DNA of 36,744 bases from Desulfobacterales bacterium (lineage in GTDB: Bacteria; Desulfobacterota; Desulfobacteria; Desulfobacterales; JASJAZ01), in the NCBI GenBank assembly GCA_030066785.1, contig JASJAZ010000027.1, forward strand, positions 1-36,744, given 5' to 3'. How positions within the stretch are numbered: position 1 is the first letter of the stretch; every line of letters starts with the position of its first letter. Positions 1-8,257 of the stretch are shown piece after piece. The translations under genes and the position numbers were made by a program. A model generated the notes under the pieces. It did not search any database. It was not told the DNA's origin and worked only from the letters and a program-made list of their open reading frames with translations.

Positions 1-1
1 T

Positions 2-397
2 CAGCCCCACCGCGATCTTTCTGATCATCAGTGGAAAATGATCGGTGGTGGCCTGATCGGGCTTGTTATCGGATTCGTGGCAGGGCTGCTGGGCATCGGC
101 GGTGGTGTATTGGTGGTTCCTCTGTTGATTTTCTTTCTGCAGATCCCGACCAAGCAAGCCGCCGCGACCTCCATGTTTATTGTCTGCTTTTCGTCCCTGG
201 CCGGATTTATCACCCATGCCTCTATCGCTGTTTTAGACTGGAAGCTGGTTCTGCCGGCCGTTGTCATGTGTTTGATCGGCGGTCAACTGGGATCACGCAT
301 TATGGTCGCAAAATTAAAAGGGCGCATGGTCCAAATTTTATTTGGTATTGTCCTGCTGGGATTTGTGGCCAAGCTGTTGCAAAAAATATTTCTATAG
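2..397 (+). CDS. TauE/SafE-family membrane transporter, C-terminal half (5' end outside window)
   Basis: The reading frame is open from base 2 to the stop at 395-397, so this is the 3' part of a longer gene whose start lies left of the window; the internal ATG at 38 is not needed. The visible 131 residues contain a short hydrophilic linker and then the second half of a TauE/SafE protein: a Gly-rich turn (GLLGIGGG), a hydrophobic segment, SSLAGFITHAS, and further membrane segments ending in a short basic tail. The second half of the TauE protein at 5130-5888 has the same landmarks (GLLGVGGG, SSFAGFLGHAS), so both belong to the same subfamily. The family comprises inner-membrane permeases proposed to export sulfite or organosulfonates; the substrate here is unknown. 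No gene follows on this strand. Confidence 0.85.
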   Translation, partial: QPHRDLSDHQWKMIGGGLIGLVIGFVAGLLGIGGGVLVVPLLIFFLQIPTKQAAATSMFIVCFSSLAGFITHASIAVLDWKLVLPAVVMCLIGGQLGSRIMVAKLKGRMVQILFGIVLLGFVAKLLQKIFL

Positions 398-558
398 CCA
401 ATCAGCTTGGCCGTTGCAGACAAACTTGCAAAGAAGCGATTCATCCATACGTTAATCTCAAACAAAAATTATCGGTCATACGCAATGATACATCATTAAT
501 GGACCAGCCTGTCAAGAATCGTCCCTGGGGGAGACTTGACAAGGCAGAAGAAAAAATC

Positions 559-626
559 GGGCTGAGTATGTAGAAGCCTATGTGGAATATTGTCGGGCGC
601 CTATTCGACTCCCGCCGCCTCCACCA
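559..626 (+). pseudogene. ssrA: Decayed 3' end of a tmRNA (ssrA) gene
   Basis: The segment carries the landmarks of a tmRNA 3' end in order: a GCTGAGTATGTAG block resembling the usual CTAAGCATGTAG, a GTGGAAT block, TTCGACTCCCGCC (T loop and 3' T stem), the acceptor strand GCCTCC and a genomically encoded terminal CCA at 624-626. The 5' side of the T stem should read GCGGG but reads GCCTA, so the stem cannot form. No 5' half with the TTCGACGGG hallmark and no recognisable tag reading frame is visible between 398 and 558. I therefore read it as a remnant, possibly beginning near 500. tmRNA 3' ends are frequent integration sites for mobile elements, so it may be an old attachment site. The rest of 398-828 shows no gene; positions 627-828 contain nothing I recognise. 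Confidence 0.7.
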
Positions 627-828
627 TAAAGGCGGCTCATTGGTGGCCCACCCCAATCACTTCTTTCCTTTCCATTTTCTGAGCTTGATGACACCACCCC
701 TGTTCTTTGTTGTATCGCTATATTAGTTCATTTCACACTACATGAGGCAGTTAAGTGATGGGTAGCCTAACTATAACTCAAAATGTCCTACGCTAACTGT
801 CCTAGTATCGCAAGAAGTGAAGCGAGCT

Positions 829-1941
829 TTAAAGAAACTTGTCAATTGGATCATACTCAAGGCCAAATGCTTCGGCGACACCTTGATACGTAATTTTTCC
901 ATTGATCACATTGGCACCCCATTTGATTTCGGGATTATCCTGCATGGCCTTCCGCCAGCCGTTATTTGCGATTTCAACTGCATATGGCAATGTGGCATTG
1001 GTTAAGGCCAATGTTGAGGTCTTAGCGACAGCACCCGGCATATTGGCAACACAATAGTGGATCACGCCATCTACCGTATAAATCGGATCGGAATGCGTGG
1101 TTGCTTTTGATGTTTCAAAACACCCTCCCTGGTCAATAGCCACATCAACCAGTACAGAGCCCGTTTTCATGGTTTTCAGCATTTCGCGCGTTACCAGTCG
1201 TGGCGCTTTTGCCCCGGCTATGAGCACAGCACCAACCACAACATCGGCGTCCTTGACCAGTTCACGAATCGTTGCCGGGCTGGACATTAGCAAAAAGCAG
1301 TTGCTGGGCATGACATCACTCAAATAGCGCAATCGGTCTAGGTTCATATCGAGAATATACACTTTGGCTCCAAGTCCGCAGGCCATCTTCGCAGCGTTGA
1401 CACCGACAACCCCACCACCGATAATAACGACATTGCCCGGATGAACCCCTGGCACACCGCCCAGAAGTACACCGCAACCACCTTGTGCCATCTCCAAGTA
1501 CTTAGCGCCCTGTTGAATCGCCATCCGGCCAGCCACCTCGCTCATAGGAGTCAACAGGGGTAGTGAGCCATCCGGTTTTTGGATGGTTTCATAGGCGATG
1601 TTTATGGAACCGGACTTAATTAAGACATGGGTCAGCTCTTCGGCTGCCGCAAGATGCAGATAGGTAAAAACAATCTGATTCTCCTTAATTAGATCATATT
1701 CGGAAGGTTGGGGCTCCTTTACATGCATAACCATATCAGATCGGTCGAAAATCTGTGCCGGTGTATCGATAATTTCTGCACCTGCATCTGCATAGGCAGC
1801 ATCCGTAAAACCACTGCCAGTGCCGGCCTTCTTCTCCACCAATACTGTGTGGCCATTTTGAGTCATAACCTCGACCCCGGCGGGTGTCATGGAAACACGA
1901 TTTTCTTCAACTTTTATCTCTTTTAGAATGCCAACGATCAT
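829..1941 (-). CDS. ald: Alanine dehydrogenase
   Basis: Catalyses NAD-dependent oxidative deamination of L-alanine to pyruvate and ammonium in the cytoplasm. With the start at 1941 the protein is 370 residues, the usual length, and the catalytic and substrate residues fall on the canonical numbers: Arg15, Lys75 (in HVKEP) and His96. The Rossmann nucleotide-binding stretch VVIIGGGVVG and the active-site region around VDVAIDQGG are intact. Another ATG lies six bases upstream at 1947, but AAGGAGG (1949-1955) would be only one base from it and is seven bases from the chosen start. It is the last gene of a minus-strand run after a class V PLP enzyme (54-base gap), which suggests it removes alanine formed by transamination or recovers pyruvate and NADH. 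Confidence 0.96.
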   Translation of the reverse strand: MIVGILKEIKVEENRVSMTPAGVEVMTQNGHTVLVEKKAGTGSGFTDAAYADAGAEIIDTPAQIFDRSDMVMHVKEPQPSEYDLIKENQIVFTYLHLAAAEELTHVLIKSGSINIAYETIQKPDGSLPLLTPMSEVAGRMAIQQGAKYLEMAQGGCGVLLGGVPGVHPGNVVIIGGGVVGVNAAKMACGLGAKVYILDMNLDRLRYLSDVMPSNCFLLMSSPATIRELVKDADVVVGAVLIAGAKAPRLVTREMLKTMKTGSVLVDVAIDQGGCFETSKATTHSDPIYTVDGVIHYCVANMPGAVAKTSTLALTNATLPYAVEIANNGWRKAMQDNPEIKWGANVINGKITYQGVAEAFGLEYDPIDKFL

Positions 1942-1995
1942 TTCCATTCCTCCTTAACATTGATTATGAATACCCAGGTAATTGAACAACATCAG

Positions 1996-3204
1996 CTAAT
2001 CGATCAATTCGCTCAGGGCCTCAGTTAAAAGTTCCAATTCTTCTTTGGTATTGTAGAAGCCGGTTGATATTCTGGCGGGGGTCGGCAAATGCGGTTTGGG
2101 GACTGGTCGAACCATGAATTTCTTTTTATTTAAAATATCACATAGATCTTTAGGATCCCAGCCTTTTACATGAAAGTGCACAAATCCGGCTTCCGTTCCT
2201 GCCGGTGTTATCAGTTCAATGCCTGGAAGATTGCCTATCAGCTTTCGAACATACCGGGCCAGGTGCGGGATTCGTGACGTAATCCATTCAATGCCCACGT
2301 GTTCCGAAAGATACTCGAGTGACTTTTGAAACCCCATTAGAATTGGTTTGTTAATCGCTGTGGCAATTTGATATCGGGCAGCGAAAGGTGCCGGTATAAC
2401 ATATGGCGAGCATATGTCCAGATCGTGTCGATCCCTAATGGACGAAGGACTGATGAATGTCGGATCGACCTCTGATATCTTTTTTTTGGAAACATAGAGG
2501 GCGCCCAAACCTTCCGGGCCACACAGCCATTTGCGACCCGTAAAGGCATAAAAATCGACCCCCAATTCATGCAGATTGACCGGGATGGCACCGGCTCCCT
2601 GAGCACCGTCAACCAAGACAGACACGTTATGGGCATGGCACAGCTCTGTTATCTTTTTCAGTGGAAAGGTAAGACCAGTCGAAAAGGAAACATGGGACAC
2701 CATCAAAAGGCGGGTTTTAGCCGTTATCATTTGCTCGACGTCCAGGAGAAACCTTTCTTCGTCATATTTTTCGCCGTACGGTACATCGACGTATTTAGCC
2801 ACAATGCCATATCGGGATTTGATCAGAGCCAATGGTGCCAGGCCGGCCGGATGCTCCATATTGGTTGTGATGACCTCGTCACCCGGTTTCCAGGGTAATC
2901 CCCAGAGGATGATATTCATCCCTTCGGTTGTGCTCTGAGTTAGTGCAATTTCATCATAGGACGCCCCTAACATATGTGCCAGATAGTTTCTGACAATGTC
3001 CATATCGGCGTACAGTTGCTTGATAAACGGCAGGTACCTTCCTTCCCGAAACTCTTTTTCGATCTCCTGCTGCATGGCATCTACGGCAACTTTTGGAAGC
3101 GGACCGTTTGTTCCGGTATTCAGATAATGTACATCGGTAGTGGCCGGCATCTGTTCCCGAATTGCCTTTATTTTTTCCTTATCACTGGCAGCTTGACTAT
3201 CCAT
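1996..3204 (-). CDS. Class V fold PLP-dependent aminotransferase/lyase-like enzyme
   Basis: A 402-residue cytoplasmic PLP enzyme of the class V aminotransferase fold (isopenicillin-N-epimerase/cysteine-desulfurase-like group). Visible signatures are NTGTNGPLP near residue 30, the STTEGMN cofactor-phosphate region near 91, the VDGAQGAG cofactor contacts (Asp199, Gln202), and the Schiff-base Lys225 in FTGRKWLCGPEG. The C-terminal domain ends with RISTGFYNT, typical of the fold. It lacks an obvious flexible catalytic Cys loop, so a true cysteine desulfurase is unlikely. The start at 3204 lies eight bases from CTCCTT (AAGGAG, 3213-3218 on the complementary strand); the alternative ATG at 3210 would be only two bases away. 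Its neighbours NhaC-type antiporter and alanine dehydrogenase point to an amino-compound catabolic role, for example transamination to alanine. The substrate cannot be read. Confidence 0.85.
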   Translation of the reverse strand: MDSQAASDKEKIKAIREQMPATTDVHYLNTGTNGPLPKVAVDAMQQEIEKEFREGRYLPFIKQLYADMDIVRNYLAHMLGASYDEIALTQSTTEGMNIILWGLPWKPGDEVITTNMEHPAGLAPLALIKSRYGIVAKYVDVPYGEKYDEERFLLDVEQMITAKTRLLMVSHVSFSTGLTFPLKKITELCHAHNVSVLVDGAQGAGAIPVNLHELGVDFYAFTGRKWLCGPEGLGALYVSKKKISEVDPTFISPSSIRDRHDLDICSPYVIPAPFAARYQIATAINKPILMGFQKSLEYLSEHVGIEWITSRIPHLARYVRKLIGNLPGIELITPAGTEAGFVHFHVKGWDPKDLCDILNKKKFMVRPVPKPHLPTPARISTGFYNTKEELELLTEALSELID

Positions 3205-3447
3205 TGTCATTTCTCCTTGTGATAAATTATCACCTGGACGTTTTCTTAAAACGGGAATAAATTATGACACCTTACATTGATACCCAGCACGAAATTCTCC
3301 GAGAGTTGGGCTTATCATCCCCGGTTTCCAAACACAACCAAGACACCCCGGACAGACTGAAGGCTGCCACTGAATAACTTCGTATCAAGGCTGACAAGCC
3401 CCGGCTCAACGGATTTAAAATAATTGATACGCTTTCGTTGGTTTCAT

Positions 3448-4965
3448 CTAAGCTGCAGATGCTGCTTCTCTAGCCTCTGTCGGAACTTCGTTCTGGTAAT
3501 AGCCCTTGATGATCTTGCCGTCCTTGCCTTCAAAAATCCTTCCCCATCCAACAAATGCAAATATTACCATTATGATCATCAGTATCCAGGGGTGAAAGCA
3601 GTAATAAAAAAATTGCGTCGGCGTGATCACCGGGACGAAAGAATAAGTTTCCTGCATTGCCGTCAGCAGACCGGCTAGCACAAAAAGCTGTTTACTCCAT
3701 GGGATGGCATGACACATGGACGTGGTCATGGCATCAAGAATATTGGCCCGCCGGTAGGGGTGTATTTTCTGGTCATGTCCCATGGCATTGATAAAGGGGG
3801 CTGCTATCGCCATACCCATGATGGCAAATCCGCCCATCAAACCGACGATACCGCCTAAAAGGCACATCATCACTTCCGTGCCCCTTGGTTTGCTGACCAT
3901 CTTGCTTAACGAGTCCATCATATCCTGCATGACACCGGTAGCGATGATGAGCTCCCCAGCGCCCATCAAGAGCATCAACACAATAATCTGCCGGAGCATC
4001 ATGGTGGAACCATCTGGGATGATGCCCACCAGTTTCATCTTCTTGCCCGCAGCCTTAAGCTGGATAAAATCATCCACGCTCAGAATGCCAAAGATAAAGG
4101 CAATGATGGCACCGGATACAATGCCGTATGTCAGGGCCGACGCAATATGGGTGCCTCTCACTGCGAAAAAAATGATCACGGCCACCGGCAGCAGCATGAG
4201 CAATCCTTTTGCATAGGAATACTTCGTGATGAGGGTGGCGGCTTCTGCGGGGGTTAGAAATTTCGCACCGCCTCCGATAAACAAGTAAAGAATGAGTGAT
4301 AGCACCCCGGCGATGATGGCATACTTGAACCTTGTTCGAACCACACCGCCGATTTCGGCTTGTTGGCCCTCTTTATGTTGATACGTTTGACCGGCGGCCG
4401 AGACGATGGTTGTATCGGAGACAGGTGCGAGGTTGTCGCCGAAATTGGCACCCGCCACTAATGCGCCGGTAAGTAAAAATGGATCAGCCCCCAAAATGAC
4501 GCCGGCAGGATAAAGGGGCGGCCCCAGTGTCAGAACGGTGGCCATGGAGCTTCCCGATCCCGTGGATAGGACACAACAGGCCACAAAAACAAAGGCCGTA
4601 AACAGGGTGCCCTCAACCCCGGTTGCAGAAGCCAACCAGATGACGCCGCCAGCCACGTTGCTTTTTGCTACCATCTTGGCAAAAATCCCAACAATCGTAA
4701 AAATGAGCACAAACATGAATACGGATCGTTTGAGCATGCCCCTTCTCATTACCTCCCAATATTCACGCCCGTCTTTGGCGAAAAAAGACGTTAAAATGAC
4801 GCCCAATAATGTAAACCCCAGAACAACCGACATGGAGCCGACCCGGATGATACTCATCCATAACATCGGTACGATAAAAAATACTAGGGGCAAAAGGCAT
4901 AGCCACCGCGTTATGTGAAATTCAAATAACTTTGGCGAATCGACATTACTTTGATCTGCCATCAT
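3448..4965 (-). CDS. NhaC-family Na+/H+ antiporter-type transporter
   Basis: A 505-residue polytopic inner-membrane protein with about eleven to twelve hydrophobic segments. The motif GANFGDNLAPVSDTT in the first half is the signature of the NhaC ion-transporter family, and LSTGSGSS just before it is also typical. The family includes Na+/H+ antiporters and malate/lactate or amino-acid-coupled exchangers, so the exact substrate is open. The start ATG at 4965 has an AAGGAGG-type site (4972-4978) six bases away. It lies between TauE/SafE (164-base gap) and a class V PLP enzyme (243-base gap) on the same strand, which makes coupling of Na+ or H+ to uptake or export of the operon's substrate a reasonable inference. 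The 243-base gap downstream (3205-3447) holds no gene I can support. Confidence 0.9.
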   Translation of the reverse strand: MMADQSNVDSPKLFEFHITRWLCLLPLVFFIVPMLWMSIIRVGSMSVVLGFTLLGVILTSFFAKDGREYWEVMRRGMLKRSVFMFVLIFTIVGIFAKMVAKSNVAGGVIWLASATGVEGTLFTAFVFVACCVLSTGSGSSMATVLTLGPPLYPAGVILGADPFLLTGALVAGANFGDNLAPVSDTTIVSAAGQTYQHKEGQQAEIGGVVRTRFKYAIIAGVLSLILYLFIGGGAKFLTPAEAATLITKYSYAKGLLMLLPVAVIIFFAVRGTHIASALTYGIVSGAIIAFIFGILSVDDFIQLKAAGKKMKLVGIIPDGSTMMLRQIIVLMLLMGAGELIIATGVMQDMMDSLSKMVSKPRGTEVMMCLLGGIVGLMGGFAIMGMAIAAPFINAMGHDQKIHPYRRANILDAMTTSMCHAIPWSKQLFVLAGLLTAMQETYSFVPVITPTQFFYYCFHPWILMIIMVIFAFVGWGRIFEGKDGKIIKGYYQNEVPTEAREAASAA

Positions 4966-5017
4966 TATGCACCTCCTTTTGGTTAGTAGGTTTTATTGTT
5001 TTTGTCATTGGTTCTGG

Positions 5018-5032
5018 CGTGGTGTAACCACG
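5018..5032. repeat. Short perfect inverted repeat upstream of the NhaC-type gene
   Basis: CGTGGT-GTA-ACCACG is a perfect six-base-pair inverted repeat with a three-base centre, about 50 bases ahead of the NhaC-type start codon and beyond the TauE stop. There is no T-run on either side, so it is not a classic terminator. It could be an operator, a transcript hairpin that separates or stabilises parts of the operon, or chance. Confidence 0.4.
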
Positions 5033-5129
5033 TAATTGAAGCTAAGCGTTGTGCCCAGTATGGTATCAACCAAGCGCGCATTTTGGGCTCCAACACCAAC
5101 TGAAGATGGTTTATATCTCCCAGTCTGTA

Positions 5130-5888
5130 TCATGTGGTTAAATTCCAAATCATTTTTAGGGCGATTCCGAGAAGTACGATCCCGATCGTAATTTTTACCT
5201 GCTTGGGCTTCAGTTTTTCGGTCATCAGCCACGATCCGAGCAGCGCCCCCAAGATGGATCCCAGTGCGGCAAAAACCAGTAGCGGAATGTAAATATTTCC
5301 AAGCGAAGCGTGTCCCAAAAAGCCAGCAAAGGATGAAAAAATAACAATAAATGCGGTAGTGGCGGAGGCCTTTTTGGGATTGAAACCCAGATAAACCAGC
5401 ATAGGCAAAATGAAATTGCCACCGCCCACACCCAATAGACCCGCCATGAAGCCAGCAAATGCGCCCACAAAGATTCCATAGCCGATCTGTTTAATCTTGG
5501 ATCTCTCGGCTTCTGCTTGTTTGGACTCTTTGGGACGATAGAAAAACATCATGGATGAGGCGAATAACAGAAAGCACACGAAAAGCCAGAGCAGGATGTT
5601 GCGGGCCAAAAGACGGCTGACATAGGCCCCAATCGGCGAACAGATGGCGGCCACTATCAGGATCGGCAGGGCCACCTTGAACATGATCAGTTTGTTTTTA
5701 GCATAGCGCGGGCAGGCAAAAATCATGGCAAGGGAATTGAGCAGCAGTGCGGTGGCCATGGCCACGCGAACATCGATTCCCAGCGCAATAAAGGTTGGTA
5801 TCAGGATAATAGCAGCGCCTTCTCCTGCGATGGTCAGCAGCGTTGTAAATACGAATGTGATGGCTCCCGCTATTGCTGCAGTGATCAT
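5130..5888 (-). CDS. TauE/SafE-family membrane transporter
   Basis: A complete 252-residue polytopic inner-membrane protein with the two-repeat TauE/SafE layout. The first half starts with a hydrophobic segment and an ALGIDVRVAMATAL turn; a charged linker rich in Lys and Glu (about residues 116-135) follows; the second half carries GLLGVGGG, FNPKKASATTAFIV and SSFAGFLGHAS. The family is associated with export of sulfite, sulfoacetate and other organosulfur anions and with some uptake roles. The start at 5888 follows a modest AGGTGTAGG-type site. It is the first gene after a sigma54-type promoter (6005-6020) and directly downstream of an ACT-domain sigma54 activator, so it probably opens the activator's target operon with the NhaC-type antiporter, PLP enzyme and alanine dehydrogenase. 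Confidence 0.92.
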   Translation of the reverse strand: MITAAIAGAITFVFTTLLTIAGEGAAIILIPTFIALGIDVRVAMATALLLNSLAMIFACPRYAKNKLIMFKVALPILIVAAICSPIGAYVSRLLARNILLWLFVCFLLFASSMMFFYRPKESKQAEAERSKIKQIGYGIFVGAFAGFMAGLLGVGGGNFILPMLVYLGFNPKKASATTAFIVIFSSFAGFLGHASLGNIYIPLLVFAALGSILGALLGSWLMTEKLKPKQVKITIGIVLLGIALKMIWNLTT

Positions 5889-6004
5889 AACCTACACCTT
5901 ACAAAATGAGTTGGCAGGATGAAGCTCGGGGAGACAATTGTTAAAAGCTCATGTGATGGCGATTCGGCTATAAAAATAGAAAAATCGTAATAAAACCATT
6001 AATA

Positions 6005-6020
6005 TGCATATATCTTGCCA
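6005..6020 (-). promoter_or_regulatory. Sigma54 (RpoN) -24/-12 promoter for the TauE-NhaC-PLP-ald operon
   Basis: Read on the minus strand the site is TGGCAAGATATATGCA. It has the -24 GG and -12 GC at exactly the required ten-base separation and differs from TGGCAC-N5-TTGCA at only two positions. Its -12 element lies about 120 bases upstream of the TauE start, and the gene for an AAA+ sigma54 activator is immediately upstream. The intergenic region 5889-6268 holds no gene; its A+T-rich stretch between this promoter and 6268 is where activator sites would be expected. Confidence 0.65.
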
Positions 6021-6261
6021 TGTTTAATGGGAATCGCTGCAGTGGCGGTTTCAAGCATGTGATTAGAAAACAAACAGTGGAATTAGATCATAACAATCTA
6101 TTATTATTGATATTTTTAAAACCAGATGTGTTAGCATGCACCGCCGGTGGTTTAACTTTAACCAGAGCGGGAGATATGACTTGCTCTTAATGGCAAATTT
6201 ATTTACCACCTATTTAGGGCTAATAATTGTAACTAACTGAATTTTAACGACATAAAAATTT

Positions 6262-6277
6262 GGTAATATTAATTACC
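6262..6277. repeat. Inverted repeat GGTAAT-N4-ATTACC overlapping the activator stop codon
   Basis: A perfect six-base-pair inverted repeat with a four-base centre, overlapping the stop codon of the activator gene and lying about 245 bases upstream of the sigma54 promoter on the transcription path. Nearby sequence also has a CACCG-C-CGGTG repeat around 6140. Either could be an upstream activator site; neither is proven. Confidence 0.3.
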
Positions 6278-7879
6278 GGCGGTCTGTTTTCTTACCGATT
6301 GAATATCGTGTTTTTTCAGCTTGTTAAGGAGGGTGACATGCGAGACATTGAGTAATGCGGCAGTTTTTCGGATGCTGGGCGCTTTTTTCAATGCGTCCTC
6401 AAGTATCTGCTTTTCATAAACTGCCAACATTGTCTTCAGGGATTGATTGCTTAAATGATTATTTTCGGTGGGACCAGTGGCTTTTCTGCTCTTGCCGGCT
6501 TCGAAGCTGAAAAGAATGCAGTCCTCGTCGACTTCGTTGCTGTCGGTGATAATTGCGGCGCGTTCAATAACATTTCTCAATTCCCGCACATTTCCCGGCC
6601 AGCGATGGCGCTGCAGCTTGCGTATGGCGTCATCGGTGATGATTTGAACATTCTTGACAAGTCTCAGGTTGAGGCGAAAAAGAAAATGCTCAACCAGCAA
6701 GCGAATATCATCCAACCTGCGGCGTAAGGGCGGAATGTGAATGGGCAGTACGTTGATGCGGTAATACAGATCTTCCCGAAACTGATCGTTCTCGACCATC
6801 CTCTCAAGATTCTTATTAGTGGCGGTTATGATCCGAGCGTGAACGGGGATCTCCTCCATACTCCCGATTCTCCGGACGCTTCTTTCCTGGATAACTCTTA
6901 AAATTTTTGCCTGAACCTTCAAAGGCATGTCAGCAATTTCATCTAAAAAAACAGTGCCATCTTCGGCGAGTTCAAAAAGTCCGGGTTTACCATGCTTCTT
7001 AGCACCGGTGAATGTTCCCTCGACATACCCGAAAAGCTCACTTTCCAAGAGCGATTCAGGTATTGCGGCACAATTGATCGGTACAAAAGGCCCGGATCTA
7101 CCGCTGTCCAAATGAATGGCTCTTGCAAAAAGCTCCTTGCCGGTCCCGCTCTCACCCCGAATTGAGACGATTGAATCGGTATCTGCTATTTTTTGGGCCA
7201 GTGCAATTGCTTCCTTAATCCCGTGGCTTTTTCCGATGATATCGCTAAAGGATATTTGAGAGCGCTGGGAAACTGCCTGAGCGAGATCTTCGATTTCCTT
7301 CACGGATTTCATGATGGCTACGGCACCCACGACATTATCTTTGGTATCTTTAATGGGTTTGCAGCATGAAAAATATTGGAACCGTCCCTTTTCCGTGGTG
7401 ATATTCTTGGTGTTTCGTATGATGGTTTTGCTTTTAATACAGTCCTGTAAATCCGTGTCCGGTAAAACCAACTCGTTGATATTTTTCCCAACCAAATCGA
7501 AAGCATGACCGGTGCCGAAAATCTCTTTTGCGATTTGATTTATGGTGGTTACGGCCCCGTCTTCATCGATGGAGATGATACCATCACTCACGCTGTCCAG
7601 AACAACCTTATATCCCCGCTCCCTTTTGGCTTCCGGAAGCGTATTGATTATCTTGGTTTTTCGCCAACCAGATATTTTCTTCAATCTCTCGAACAAAGAC
7701 TCCTGGTCAAGCTGTGAACGGTCACATTCTATTTCCACATAGACGACGGCATATTTACCCTTGGTCTGCACCGTCATGGAAACAATATTCTGGTCGTAGT
7801 CCAAAAGAACAGCCGTCATATCGGCCACGATTCCAATGCGATCGATGAATTGGAGCTGGAGTTTGAGATTGGATGTCAT
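6269..7879 (-). CDS. Sigma54-dependent transcriptional activator, ACT-PAS-AAA+-HTH (TyrR-like)
   Basis: A 536-residue regulator with the TyrR/PhhR order of domains: an N-terminal ACT domain (about 5-75), a PAS domain (about 92-195), an AAA+ sigma54-interaction domain (about 212-440) and a C-terminal TyrR-type helix-turn-helix (about 500-525, SIRKTAALLNVSHVTLLNKL). Walker A is GESGTGKE (242-249), Walker B is TVFLDE (309-314), and the arginine-finger region is FREDLYYR. The sigma54 contact loop reads GTFTGA (289-294) instead of GAFTGA. ACT domains usually bind amino acids, so an amino-acid-like effector is likely. GAGGTG lies five bases before the ATG. The next operon on the same strand has a sigma54 promoter and amino-acid enzymes, which makes it the obvious target. 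Confidence 0.93.
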   Translation of the reverse strand: MTSNLKLQLQFIDRIGIVADMTAVLLDYDQNIVSMTVQTKGKYAVVYVEIECDRSQLDQESLFERLKKISGWRKTKIINTLPEAKRERGYKVVLDSVSDGIISIDEDGAVTTINQIAKEIFGTGHAFDLVGKNINELVLPDTDLQDCIKSKTIIRNTKNITTEKGRFQYFSCCKPIKDTKDNVVGAVAIMKSVKEIEDLAQAVSQRSQISFSDIIGKSHGIKEAIALAQKIADTDSIVSIRGESGTGKELFARAIHLDSGRSGPFVPINCAAIPESLLESELFGYVEGTFTGAKKHGKPGLFELAEDGTVFLDEIADMPLKVQAKILRVIQERSVRRIGSMEEIPVHARIITATNKNLERMVENDQFREDLYYRINVLPIHIPPLRRRLDDIRLLVEHFLFRLNLRLVKNVQIITDDAIRKLQRHRWPGNVRELRNVIERAAIITDSNEVDEDCILFSFEAGKSRKATGPTENNHLSNQSLKTMLAVYEKQILEDALKKAPSIRKTAALLNVSHVTLLNKLKKHDIQSVRKQTAGN

Positions 7880-8059
7880 GTTTTCACCTCGCCCTGAAAG
7901 AAGCCGGATGAAGTTAAAACCAAATCAGTAGATAATCGAGCATACAGAAAATAACACAAAAAGTAAATTCAGCTTTGATTCTAAATATCTGGCTTGATTG
8001 CACAGCATGAGTGCCCAATGGACCACAATGCGCTGATACGCTATCGCTTTACCAATAAG

Positions 8060-8233
8060 TTATTTCTGATCACCCTTGGTGTCGTCGGAAGCGCAGCATG
8101 TGGCCTTGGCATCAGGCTCCACTTCTTTTTCAGCCGGCGTCTCCTGGACTTCTTTAACCTGTACATCGCAGTTGCACGCTTTGCTGCCGCCAAATATTCG
8201 TTTGAATAAACCTTCTTTTTTTTTGTCTGACAT
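8060..8233 (-). CDS. Small Cys-rich hydrophilic protein (57 residues)
   Basis: A short frame of 57 residues that starts MSDKKKEGLF, is Lys/Glu rich, and carries four cysteines as a CNC motif (Cys20, Cys22) and a CC pair (Cys46, Cys47). No signal peptide or membrane segment is seen. It begins 24 bases after the stop of the permease gene, with AGGA about eight bases ahead of the ATG, so it is almost certainly co-transcribed. The paired thiols suggest a soluble metal, metalloid or thiol-binding partner of the permease; this is inference. An overlapping longer frame on the same strand (8041-8322) is basic, low in complexity and without a ribosome site, and is rejected. The 180 bases between this gene and the activator start show no further gene. 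Confidence 0.7.
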   Translation of the reverse strand: MSDKKKEGLFKRIFGGSKACNCDVQVKEVQETPAEKEVEPDAKATCCASDDTKGDQK

Positions 8234-8257
8234 GAGTGAAATCCTTTATAAATATGA

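Noticed and set aside
441-656. Minus-strand frame with a WWRRRESN-type stretch
   Set aside because: It is the reverse complement of the tmRNA 3' end, a well-known source of false proteins.
3264-3377. Small plus-strand frame between the PLP enzyme and NhaC-type genes, with a possible continuation after its stop
   Set aside because: No ribosome site, opposite to the operon and no recognisable similarity; could at most be a decayed gene fragment.
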